Source of the DNA: Volvariella volvacea V23 | Taxonomy: Eukaryota; Basidiomycota; Agaricomycetes; Agaricales; Pluteaceae | Length of the DNA stretch: 64,000 nucleotides | Assembly (NCBI GenBank): GCA_000349905.1 | Contig: KB722741.1 | Coordinates: 728,449-792,448, forward strand | Direction: 5' to 3' | Shown here: one piece after another, positions 23,749 through 34,223 of the stretch | How the letters are laid out: every line of letters starts with the position of its first letter | Numbering within the stretch: the stretch's first letter is position 1 | Made by a program: the position numbers and the translations under genes | The notes under the pieces: model-generated | What the model saw: only the letters and a program-made list of their open reading frames with translations | Database searches by the model: none | Told to the model about the DNA's origin: nothing

Positions 23749-24086
23749 AACTATCTGAAGTCAAGCAACAACTAGCTGAGACAAACGCACGATTAGCGGA
23801 GGCCGTAGACCTTCTCACCGGAATGAGTGCACGCGTTAAAGAGCAAGAGAAAGCCATCCAAAATTTACAAGAGGAGAAAACGGCGCCCTCTCAGACGAAA
23901 GGAGAGCCTCCGCGTGCCAGTGACTGTGAAGGGGATTGTGGATGTGACTCTGAAAAAGGTTGGGTACCGGATGATCTTAAAACAGAGGTGGCTGTCGTGG
24001 GTGTTGCAGGTGTTGCAGTTGCAATGTTCATAAGTGCTCGCAAGGTTGCCCCTCTCTTGATGAAGTTAGCAACTGGATGGCGCTGA
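23749..24086 (+). CDS. small coiled-coil protein with C-terminal membrane segment
   Basis: Only the last exon is clear, from an acceptor near 23748. It begins with a coiled coil (LSEVKQQLAETNARLAEAV, then SARVKEQEKAIQNLQEEK), passes through an acidic Cys-containing linker (DCEGDCGCDSEKG), and ends with one hydrophobic segment and a basic tail (VAVVGVAGVAVAMFISARKV, then APLLMKLATGWR). The hydrophobic end closely resembles that of the gene at 26600-27662 (VAVGVAATATILVIARKCGP), and more loosely the minus-strand gene at 25145, so the three form a small local family. The layout fits a tail-anchored membrane protein. Function unknown. The N terminus is not resolved. Confidence 0.55.
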
Positions 24087-24168
24087 AAGCCTGTATATTA
24101 TGTTGCACTGCTTGTAGACGTACTTTTTCAAAAAAGGCGCCATGTGTGTGGGGAGAGGAAGGAAATTA

Positions 24169-24268
24169 NNNNNNNNNNNNNNNNNNNNNNNNNNNNNNNN
24201 NNNNNNNNNNNNNNNNNNNNNNNNNNNNNNNNNNNNNNNNNNNNNNNNNNNNNNNNNNNNNNNNNNNN
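24169..24268. other. assembly gap (100 N)
   Basis: Run of exactly 100 N, a conventional placeholder for a gap of unknown true size. Confidence 0.99.
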
Positions 24269-25144
24269 TATGGAGGAGTATCTTTCGTACAAATTAGCCT
24301 AAATTGGGGTAAGTATATCCCGTCATATCAAATGTAATCCAATGGACAGTGCTCATGCTGGTGCCACTCCGAATTGAAGTGGCTCATGGAAAGGTGGTCG
24401 GGCATAACCACGACAACACCTTTCTCTGCTTCAGAGATGATAGGCAGGAGAAGGACGAGAAGGACGAGGTCGAAAACATCATCATCGAACTCGTTCTTCT
24501 CTTCATATAGATTAAATGAAGAAAACTAATGTAATATACAAAGAAAATGCAATGATAAATAGATTTTTTGTTCGTAAATCCCCCGGTGAGAGAGGTAAAG
24601 AGAGGTAAGTAGCCAAAAAAATTGTTTGTTGCCCCGACGCGCTAGGTAGGAAAGAGAACGACTGGATTGTCTCGCTCTTTCCCCCTAGGTATTCATGGGG
24701 AACTTTTGTTTCACCCACATAGGAGAGAAAAGAGTCAGACCACCGGCGCTTACACGGACGCGTCGTGGACATACTGTTCGCACTTTTATGGCCTATAGTA
24801 AACTGTCGTTTAAAAATTCGAATAAACTTATAAGATTAAATATTATGTATGACGTAGTTCTATAATGTTAATGCCACATCCAATTCTAAGATCAAGAAGT
24901 TACTGAAAATGCAGGGAACTTCTCAATAGGACAATTCTCAGTGGGTGTCTTCTGCTTGTGCTCGTCCATGGCTATAAAATTGACTGAAGGCTTGGTATGG
25001 TTTTTGCCTCTGAGATGGTGGTCGTCGATAGTAATCGGTTGTTGTGCCTTAGCCTGTAACTAGCGTCTGACTTCAAAGCACGCCTACAAACACCAGCCAT
25101 CGAATACCACAGATTGAAATATTGATGTATTCTTTACAATACAA
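24269..25144. other. gap-flanking region, possible gene fragment
   Basis: A 51-codon frame at 24355-24510 (start MLVPLRIEVAHGKVV, with an acidic DEKDEVEN stretch) could be the end of a gene hidden by the gap, but it is too short to assign. The remainder is AT-rich and shows nothing I can support. Confidence 0.3.
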
Positions 25145-26132
25145 TTAGATAGACTTAGATAAATGAAGGGTCTGGGTGATATAGGCGGCAAACATAGTCT
25201 GGACCTGTCCTGGTAGCTCCTCCGCACTCAGCTCAAGATACGTAGGTGGAGGCGGTGGTGTACGGCGCAAGCAGTCCCATACCGATGATAAAGAGAATCC
25301 GCACGCCTTGAGCATAAGCCCAACGATACCACCACTAACCCCAACCACGACGAGTTGGGTTACCCTGTCGCTTTTCTGTTTGTCCAATTGTTCTTTCAAT
25401 TCCCGGATTTATCTTCTCCGTTCCTTGTCGCGGGTTTGGAGGTCGCTAAGGCCGGTCAGGGTTTTATGGAGCAAGCATTTAATCTCCAAAACATCTATTG
25501 AGAGTAAGAATTATCAGTTCTCTTGATAATAAATCTCGAAATGCGTACACACTATATCATCGGCATTAGAGAATTATTGGGAGGATTTGAAGGATAAAAT
25601 CACTCACCCAGTCTCAAGAACACTCTTGTCCTCTCTTAATCTCTCAATGACGAGTTCTTGCTCCCGAATGATACCACCCTGGGTCGCAATCCTGTCCATA
25701 AGGATTTGGATATGGGTGCCTGTGTCTGAATCCCCGGTAAGGGTAATGTCCGATTCATTGCTTCTGCTGCTGTTCGCATCCGAGTCGTCCGCGTCAGGTG
25801 CTAGTCGAGTGTTATCTGATATCGTTCTGGACCTCAAGGTTGTACATACTATCTCGCGAGGTTAACCGTAGGCCAGGCAATAGTCACGGTGATAGAGGCT
25901 CACCAGGGTATAGATACACTTCGCTCGACGTCACGGTGAGAAGTCTGATAATACCTGGATTAGCCTGAGCTCGCCGGAAACGGAACGTGGACTGGCAGGT
26001 GCTTACATCTCCAGTAGCATTCATCGTGGAAGTGTCAATCGTATTTGAGTGCAGATATGCTATGTCATGACGTTGGTCGCTTTCAGGATGCTTGACTATC
26101 ATTTCGTTATCCCGCTGGGGATGATGGCGCAT
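25145..26132 (-). pseudogene. coiled-coil membrane-tail protein with in-frame stop
   Basis: Read on the minus strand, exons give an N-terminal region (from 26132, MRHHPQRDNEMIVKHPES, ending SEVYLYPG before a GTGAGC donor), an acidic Ser/Asp segment (APDADDSDANSSRSNESD), a coil (RIATQGGIIREQELVIERL) and a short exon (LEIKCLLHKTLTGLSDLQ). The last frame runs IRELKEQLDKQKSDRV into a hydrophobic stretch (LVVVGVSGGIVGLMLKACG) and a Pro-rich cytosolic-type tail (RRTPPPPPTYLEL). TAA at 25411-25409 separates ..RDKERRR from IRELKEQL in the same frame, with no intron signals around it. It is related in layout to the genes at 23749 and 26600 but has a longer C-terminal tail after the hydrophobic part. 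Either a pseudogene or a stop introduced by error. Function unknown. Confidence 0.5.
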
Positions 26133-26599
26133 CTATGTCGGTGCTTGTGGCCAAATGTTCGCGCTACGCGATGAGGGAAGGAATGCAACCATCGAATACG
26201 CTATATCAGTTTTTATTTATGACTCGAAGTAGTTGTCAGTCAACGTAAAGTCTCTGCCAATCAACGCAGATGGCGCAGCAAATTGTGTGATAGCGCAGAA
26301 ACATATGCCGGGGAGATTCGTCATCCTTAACTTAGTTTGATCTTGTGGTCGGATAGGTGTGCTAGTATAGCGGGTACGATTATGTGTTACCGCACCCAGA
26401 AAGGAATCCCATCGCGCAGCCTTCAGACATGTGGTAGGTGGCATGACTCCTTACGTTAAACTGCACCAGGACAAAGAAAGCACTACAACGGTGGCACTGT
26501 AGTGGGGCGTACTCGTTGCTTCCTCAGTACTCAACCCCCGCTTCATATCTCTGCTTTATTTTTTTTATTTGAACAAACGAAGAGCAACACACCACAGGA

Positions 26600-27662
26600 A
26601 TGAAGACCACGGATCAGGATTCCGACAGTCAATCGTATGTCAATACCATTGTGCCATTAAGCAGCCAACTCAAGAATGGTGTTTTGTCTTGTAGTTCTAC
26701 CCAAGTGGTAGATATCTCTCCCGTCGTCAGCTACAACATTGGACCATGCTGATTGTCTTACCAGACTCCTTGTGTCGAGCTTGACTCATTCATGCGGTTC
26801 GTCTCCAGCACCATCATCGTCGCGACCTTTCTCGCATCTAATCCTCTGGCTTAGTGCGTAGAACGTAAGAATTGAAGCTAATTTGAGATGGAATACATGT
26901 TATCCGTTATGAAGTTATTAGCGACTCCAGCGTAAGTGGGGTCCACTAGTATCCGACCCAACATCACCCTCAAAGCGTTAGGAACGGGATGCCGAGATTG
27001 AAAGGCTGAAGGAAACAATTCGGCTGCAATATCAAGAGATTCAAGACAAGGATGAAATTATCAAAAAGAAGGACGCCATCATCGAGAGATTAGAGACGGA
27101 TAAAACGGAGCATGAGAAGCGGTGAGTTTAAGCATCTTTGCCTTTTCGCAGTCCTCTTCTCATATAGATCTAGTACGTACAGCATATGACGAAAAGAATA
27201 GGAGCGATAGCTAAAAGTCTTTGCACTAAACAGGAATTTCTAAGCTTGAGGAGACAAACTCAAAGTTGCTTCAAGGGTAGGCTACTGATATTTTCCTCGG
27301 CTTAGGCATTTAATCTGACTTGAATACCCCAGTGCGAACAACCCATGGTATGGCGAGGGCAAGGGTATCTGATGTGGCTTACTTCAATAGAACTTTCTGA
27401 CCACAAACGAGATTCAGCTGAGAAGATTGCTCTCCTCGAGGAAAGTATTCGGGATTTGATGCTGGAGATGAGGCAAAGAAACAGAAAGGACGCTCCGGCG
27501 CAATGCGACAGCAGTCATAAAAATAAGGATAATTCATCTCAGAGCTTCGTAACAGTGGAGCGCGTGGCTGTAGGAGTCGCAGCCACTGCCACGATCCTTG
27601 TGATCGCTCGCAAATGTGGCCCTGCCATTGCTAAGGGCATAGGAAAGTTTTTCGGTGTCTGA
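26600..27662 (+). CDS. small coiled-coil protein with C-terminal membrane segment
   Basis: Proposed start ATG 26600 (MKTTDQDSDSQS) followed by a GTATGT donor and an exon from about 26695 (STQVVDISPVVSYN). A coil exon lies near 26985-27122 (AEIERLKETIRLQYQEIQ, KKKDAIIERLETDK). The last exon from about 27390 has more coil (EKIALLEESIRDLMLEMRQ), a polar Lys/Asn/Ser linker and a C-terminal hydrophobic segment with a basic, Gly-rich end (VAVGVAATATILVIARKCGP, then AIAKGIGKFFGV). The tail matches that of the gene ending at 24086. The likely topology is a cytosolic coiled coil anchored by its tail. Middle splice sites (26745-26985 and 27122-27390) are not certain. Function unknown. Confidence 0.55.
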
Positions 27663-28276
27663 GATGATTGACGTTTTCCTAGAGGGAGGGGAGAGGAGAT
27701 AGTAGTAGGTACTCATGCTAATGTATCAAATATACAAACAGCAAGTTCCACAGAGGAAAGTTACGATACGCCTCGAAATGTAAATGCGTTTCTTTGACAC
27801 TAGTAACTGAAATATTTTCAAAGTCCATATATCATGTAACCACATTGTACTACTATGGTCGTGGAAGGTGACGTCGGATTGAAAAAACGCAATTGAGTGC
27901 AATTGGCGACGTATTGGTCGAAGGGAATGAACGAGGATGACGCATGGCGAGTCCAAATTAGGAACCCCTTGAACCCCGTCAATGGTAAGTGCATATAGAC
28001 GGGGCGAGTATCTCGTACAGCATTGTGACTAGATTTACAGGGCTTCGTTAGATGGTTATAAGGTTTGTACAGCAATTATAACAATCAATTCAGAGCAAGG
28101 AAAAATCTAAAAGATAACGATTCGATGTCGCACCGAACTTTTGATCGAAGTAGTTTACAATCTCGTACATGGACAGGCGACCTGGGCGTGTACTCGTGAG
28201 AAGCCCTTGGAAGGAGCTTACTCTAAATCGCCTCTCCTTGAAGAGCTCTTGCTTCTCCTCTCCCAATAGCGTCATT

Positions 28277-31200
28277 ATGCTTCCTCGGTCTCTTAACGGG
28301 AGTTCCTTTGATCTTTTCGATGCTTCGTGCTATACACCGCCTCTTCAAGCGGAAGGTCGTGATAATACACCCTCTCCCCTGGCAACATTCAGCGTTTCTG
28401 TGGAAGGTTTGGCCACAATCAACGATAGTGCACCAGAGAAAATATTTGTTAACCACGATCCTACCATAATTGAATGGAAAGCAAAAGCTGGAGATCTGTG
28501 GTCTGGTCAAATGTGCGTATATAAAATGATAACTCACCGCTATCGTCACTTATCGGTCGTAGAATAATCACAGACAACTACTCTCGTGTCGAAGGCATGC
28601 TGGAAACAGAGGCGGGGGAGTACATTCATGTCATCGGCCATCGGCGCGCTGATGTGCAGGCAGAGCAGGCTAGCAATTCCCCTCCTTCGTATTACGCCGC
28701 TGTGGGCGCTACAGAGAAGAGTGAGAGTGAGAAAGGGTGCTTTAATTTGTTCGCTATGTTTTATTCTTATGCTCATACTACAAGTTGCCAGGGGAAACGC
28801 AAAGACTGCGACTAAAAAACCATCCTCTGTCGAAACTGATTGCTATGGAACCGAGCGCCGTCAGCTAGATAAAGAAGGAAATCCAATTGGCGACTGGTCC
28901 ATGTGGAGCAACATATATATTGGTGCCGAGTCTCCCTTTGGCGTTCCAATCACTGTGGTTAGTAAGGAGTTCGATACGCATTGATAGATTGAAGGAGTGC
29001 TGAAGCGACTCTAATTGTCCATTTCAGTTTTACGTTCAGACCATAGGCAATCGGGTCGACGTTTCTGACACGACTTTGACCGTCAAAGAGGATGGGAAGA
29101 TGTGCTACAGGCGTACCACAAGGACAGACTATGTAGACGAATACTTCACATTCGATATCTCTGTTACGGGGATGGGCGAGGAAAGCACGTTCTCCGGTAC
29201 ATGGACGGATGCGGATGACAGGAAGAAAGAAGAGGTCAAATATGAATGGCGAGGAACTTATTCCATGAGCGCTATTATTCCTCGTGACGCTGCGCCGCCC
29301 CCAGTACTCGATGACGCTGGGAATTCCCTAGCAAAACTTCTATCCATCACAAGTAAGATGACCCAGCTGGTGTCCAGAACGCTCCCCAATTCCGGGAAAA
29401 CCATCACCGAGCAGAGGCAGATTGACATCGCCCAGAACGAGGGCGATCGCATTTATGGTCAGGCGAGTACTCTCCGATTCACTTTGCTCTCATACATTAG
29501 CTTTAGAATAATGCTCACATTCCTCTAGATTTTACTACACGCCATCCCAGATGAATATCGCACCAAGATGTTCCCCGACCTCCCAACGCTCGACGAAGAA
29601 TCCAAGGCCATCATGACCGCCAACCACACCTTCTTCTCCCACGCCGGCACCGTAACGTTACTCCAGCAATGGGCCCAGTCCGGAAACGTCCCAAAAGAAA
29701 TCTCCTCACGGATCCGAACGGATAGGCTCAAATGCTTCTGGGAAATATGCATCGGTGCGCCCTGCAAGGAAGAATACGACCCGGTGAAGGAATACGGCTG
29801 GGACCATACTGAGCATGCCGAGCTCATCCGCGACCTCAGGACGCAGTTCCTGCAGGCCACGATCGCTTGCTACAGGCTTGGCTACACGCGCCAGGTCTCC
29901 GAGTTCAGGGCGTACTTGGACCGGGCGGACTTCTGGTACCCCAAATTGGCTACCTGGGCGGCGACGCAGGGCGTTCGTGCGGTTCAGCAGGAAGCGGCCA
30001 CCTTTGTCACAAAGGCCCGCGACAGGATTATGGAGTACCATACCCAGCTTGTGCTACTTCGTGGGGCGATGGGCGATGCATCTCTTGATCCGGGCGTCTT
30101 GGAGCCAGATGAGGCCATTGAGGGTATGGGAGAGGCGCTTCAATTTGAAGCCCTTAAGGCTATCCAGTGGAACGATGCTACGAAACAGCACTTTACTGAG
30201 GTATGCATATCTCGTTTCTTCCCTCCATCAACTCAACAATGCCACACAGATCCTCGATTATCTGAATCTTCCGGAACAAGAGCTCGTAAAGAAGCACGGA
30301 AACCTCGCCAAGGTCTTTTCAGAGTTCAAGCAAAGCCAGCTCGAAAGCGGGGTGGTGGACGCTTCGTACATGGCACTCAAGCTCTTCGACAGGCTACACC
30401 AGATCTTCCCCCGCCTCGGCGCATGGGAGCTGTCTCAAAAGCTTTCCTGGAACCTCCAGTGGAAGGTCATCCCACGACAAAAGGCGCACTCGCTCAACAC
30501 CGGACTGATCAGCGAGCTCCAGCTCCAAAACGTCGGCAACGCCGAAAAGGTGGTCAAATGGTTCAACGCCTACGTCCGCTCGATCATGGCCGTGTCCTGT
30601 GCAGCCGCGTTCATCAGTTTGACGACCGGCGACCGGTTCACCAAGGTGGAGAAGGTGGTGCTGTGGGGGAGCGCTGCTACGACGATCGGTGTGCATCTCG
30701 CACCGGCTGCGCGGTGGCTCGGCAAGTGGCTGAATGCGAAGCTGCCCGAGAAGGCGCAGGCGTATCTCGCTGGGATTCGGAACAATGAGCAGTTTGCACA
30801 GTAAGCAAGCGGGCTAGCGTTGTGAAGCTGTTTTCGCTGACCAAGTGTATATTGAAGGTGGGCCACTAGGCTAGGAAAGTTGGGAAAACTCCTGATTGGC
30901 GCCTTTGGTATGTTTGACCGCTATCTCGTGAGCTGGTGTTCGCAATCGCGCTCACGGCGCCTTCAGCTTTTGGCCTCAGCCTGATATTCACGGTTAGGGC
31001 ATACAAAGATCTGGTGGAGTGCACAAAGTATGGTCGTAAAATCGACTCTATCCTTGCCTGTGGTTCCTTTATATCCATGGCAGTCGAAACAGCGGTCCTT
31101 GGGGTATCTGTAGCACTTCACATGGCCGTCGAAGCTGGCATAATGCTCGTCGAGACAGTCGGCGGCGCTCTAGGCGTATGCGGTGTAATAGGATCCGGTA

Positions 31201-31389
31201 AGCACGACCAAGACGCCAATCGATGTCGGGTACTAACCCCGTTTTCGCGTAGTCTGCATCCTCGCAGGCGTCGTCTTCGCAACAGCCACTCTCGCCACCT
31301 GGTTCTTCTTCCCTCCAAAAGGCCCAATGGAGATTTTCATGGACAAATATGTGGCAAAGAGGATGATGAACTTGATGAAAGGCCGCTGA
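28277..31389 (+). CDS. large unknown protein with hydrophobic C-terminal third
   Basis: I recognise no family. Exon 1 starts ATG 28277 (MLPRSLNGSSFDLFDASCY) and ends ..DLWSGQ before a GTGCGT donor. Then IITDNYSRVEGMLETEAG to about 28738, ATKKPSSVETDCYGTERR (28795-28957), FYVQTIGNRVDVSDTTL (29028-29460), an exon with LLHAIPDEYRTKMFPDLP (29529-30199) and ILDYLNLPEQELVKKHG (from about 30251). A stop would occur at 30802 (..NEQFAQ), but a GTAAGC intron 30801-30869 and a second at 30908-30965 restore one frame (LGKLGKLLIGAF + AFGLSLIFTVRAYKD). After a third intron (31198-31251) it ends NLMKGR, TGA 31387-31389. The first about 350 residues look beta- and loop-rich, the middle helical, and the last about 200 carry several hydrophobic segments (ILACGSFISMAVETAVLGV, GVVFATATLATWFFF). 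The 29530-30800 exons use many C/G-ending codons unlike their neighbours. Confidence 0.55.
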
Positions 31390-31855
31390 AATCTGATATG
31401 TGGAAGGGTTTTCCGATGTATTTTATGTCGTACAGACTCGTTGGGACTGTAGCACTTTTAGCATTGTATGTGTATTTGGAGCGCCTAAATTGGTAATTGA
31501 TTTGGTTGTCGGCTTAAATCTACGTAGACTGGTGATATACCAGCCACGCATCGTTTTTGAGTTAGCCATTGATTCGGGTTCGGAAACGAGCGAATGCGGC
31601 CAGAGCGGAGGGGAACGCCAGGAGATAGCGCTAGCATACAGGGGATGACAAACACGAATCTAGCGTTCCTGAAATTGCTATAAATCTCCTTGCTTTCGCA
31701 GTGTCATTTTCCTTGCGGACATTCGCAAATAAGTATGGTATCACGGGGTCTATTAACCTATTAATCAAAAAGAAATATACAAAACAGCTAACCACAACTG
31801 ATATCACCTCGAGATAATCAATCAGCCAATCGCCACCATGACATCACCACCGACG
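31390..31855. other. spacer between convergent genes
   Basis: About 0.47 kb between the ends of two convergent genes. No gene or clear structure seen. Confidence 0.4.
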
Positions 31856-33551
31856 TTAATAAGCAGACACGGGATCCATCTCTTTTCCAGACTTTTGCTT
31901 TCCCTTTCCCTTCCCCTTCTCAGCCACAGACGGGGCGGGCTGGGCTGGTACAGGGGTAGAAGGAGGGGGAGCGGGCACAGCCTTCTCCCAGGCCTTGAGA
32001 CCGTCCTCATAAGCCTCCCAAATCCATCTCCCCATCTCTTCGCCCCCGAAATCGCCGTCGTCTGTCAAGGTCAGGATCTCCTCCTTTGCGAGGCTGGAGG
32101 TGGTCGAGCTAGAGGATTTGGATGAAGGTGTGGGTTTGGCGTCGTTGCTGGGCGGTGGAGTAGGCAGGGCTGGTGGTTTGGTTGCGATTTTGAGGGGTAC
32201 AACGGCGCATTCGGCGTAGAGGGCGCCGGGTTTGAGGACTTCCTTTGGTTGGACCGTGACCGAAGCGAGAGGGGGCTGAGGTGAAGGAGAAGACGCGGAC
32301 GGAGTAGCCGCTTGGGGTGTCGAGTCTCCGGAGGGTGCATCTGGGATTGAGACGAGTTTGAAGGGAGTGGGAAGGAAAAGAGCGTGTAGGACTGATTGGA
32401 GTGCTGCTGTGGGCGTTTTGGTGAATATTCGCAGGAGTGGTTGCGATAGGATATACCTATGGGGATGCGGAAATGAGAAATGGTATGTAGAGGGTGCGGA
32501 AGTGGAGGCACTTACAGGATGACACCCCACCAAGACCAGCCAAATTCCGAGTTCCAGTCTGCGTTTAGAAGCGGCGAGATCGTATCCATCCTGCTGATAC
32601 CAGGTGACACGCTGACTGTGACAATGTTTGATTTTTGAGTCTTGGGGCTTATGACCGGAACCGTGCTTGACTGGGAGTTCGTTTGAGGAGGCTGAGGGGA
32701 GGAAGGCAGAGCATCGAGGATACGTTGAAGATGACGGGTGAAAATGATTGTTCTGAGAGAGCGAGTTCCTTCGGCTAGGAACAGGGAGGTAGGAGCTTTA
32801 CGGGCATTGGGTGTTGAGGAAACGGAGAAAGCAGTGAATTCGGGTGCAAACCCAGAGTTGGGAGCTGCAGCAGCCGCGGCGTAGAATCTGTTGACAACCG
32901 TGATAACCCTGATGTCGCGCTCCACAGGTGCCACCAAGAGTGCAGGTAACAGCAGGGTAGTCATCAAGAACGTAGCCAAAGACTTTGACTCCCTTTCCTG
33001 CTGCCATTGCTCTGGTCCCCATTTCCCTCCCAAAGCGCTCCCAACAAGACGGCTGAGGGGTTCAAGGTGTTGGTATTCGTGTGCGTAGATAATTGCGTCT
33101 ATTTTCTGGTCTTCTCCAGTCAGGAACTGCGTGCAGAACGATCGGATGGAATGAGGTGAGGTCAAGTCGCAGTATTCGGCGTAGATTTGTTCGTTTGAGG
33201 TGGTAGTGCGAAGAAGGTCGATTATGATCGTTAAATTAGGGGCATCTATAGGATATGGAGAGAGTGCTATGATGTGTGCTCCGCGTTGTGCTAAGGATTG
33301 GAGCAACGTCAAGCCTAATGGAGTAAACCCGCCCTAACAGCGTCGACAGTCACTAAACGTAGGGAAAGCGGAAAATTTTTACTGACAGTTACTATAATTC
33401 TTCGACCATGCAAGTCTCGTTCACGGTTTGTTGTACGGCCTTGGGAGAATGCTCGAAGAACGAGGATAGTGACGATGGCGACGACGATGTGGGTTGTGTA
33501 TTGAGTAGGCCAGAGTGCCCTCGCAGCAGCCTCTAGGATTCCGAGGACCAT
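31856..33551 (-). CDS. membrane-anchored SDR-like protein
   Basis: Start at 33551 (MVLGILEAAARALWPTQYT) leads to one N-terminal transmembrane helix (HIVVAIVTILVLRAF). After an intron (GTCAGT donor near 33386) comes a Rossmann nucleotide-binding start, TGGFTPLGLTLLQSLAQRG, comparable to the TGxxxGxG motif of short-chain dehydrogenases. Further SDR-like elements are YCDLTSPHSIRSFC and IDAIIYAHEYQ, with the segment RDIRVITVVNRFYAAAAAA where the active-site strand lies. I do not see the usual YxxxK pair, so catalysis is doubtful. A second intron (about 32515-32452) joins WWGVIL to YILSQPLLRIFTKTP, and the C-terminal part is Ser/Pro-rich and ends MDPVSAY. The layout resembles fungal SDR-like membrane proteins such as yeast Pbr1, but that link is from memory and tentative. 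Likely on ER or lipid-droplet membrane by analogy. Confidence 0.7.
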
Positions 33552-34223
33552 GTCGTGTGTTGATTTGGTGTTTGCTACTGCGCCATAGATGTCGGTTCTG
33601 AAAGCGGGGCGACGTCAGGGCGTATTCAAAGGCGATGACACACAAAGCCAAACACAGCTCTGATTGCCGGAACGCGACTTCAAGCCCCACCATTGGCATA
33701 GCTGTGGATCAGGGTGGGTCAGGATGGTGCAGACGAGTCCTAAAAACTCGCAGACAAGAAGAAGGTACCTAGGACACAGCGCCGGACAGCTCTCCAGACC
33801 AGCTGCATCAAAACACGCGTCGGTGGCGATGGTCTCCTCGTGTGGTGTGGTACAGCATGCACCCAACAATAGTATGACGGGCCATATGTGGCAAGCCCTT
33901 GGCTCCATTCACGGAGGAGCTCTCATCTTATCCGCCCATTCTCACTGGCATGTTGGGGTGCCAGTCCTCGCGGAGTCCTCAAGGCGCAGATTCTGTCATA
34001 ATCCGGCTCAGCTGACGACATGCAACCCAGCTCGCTTGCCAGAACCGGGCGATCGTCGATATTATGCAATGGTCTCCTGCGGTGCATCCAATGCTCCACA
34101 AACAGCAGCCGAGCATCAGGTGATAAGGCATGGCTGCGCTGCCTTATGCAACCTAATCCCAGGGAAGCGTAGAAATACTACTTTCGAAGGCATAACAGCT
34201 CCTGTATACCCTTTCCCACCACC
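33552..34223. promoter_or_regulatory. divergent intergenic region with Hsp70-like promoter
   Basis: Lies between the start of the minus-strand SDR-like gene and ATG 34224. Its 3' part is homologous to the upstream regions of the two fusion genes: ATCAGGTGATAAGGCATGG at 34115-34133, and the AACAGCTCCT block at 34194-34203 followed by a C-rich leader. TTCGAA at 34183-34188 could be a half of a heat-shock element, but no clear three-part element is present. Confidence 0.45.

Noticed and set aside
25380..25440. An intron that would remove the TAA at 25411-25409
   Set aside because: No GT donor and AG acceptor pair in suitable positions and phase surrounds the stop without also removing clear coding sequence.
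30200..30788. Continuation of the 29568 frame past 30199 as a basic Arg-rich protein tail
   Set aside because: After the GTATGC donor at about 30200 the frame becomes low-complexity and Arg-rich, whereas the other frame from about 30251 gives a well-formed helical protein that splices in phase.
34170..34223. Heat-shock element before the Hsp70-like gene
   Set aside because: Only a TTCGAA and isolated GAA/TTC triplets are present, without three alternating units spaced by two bases.
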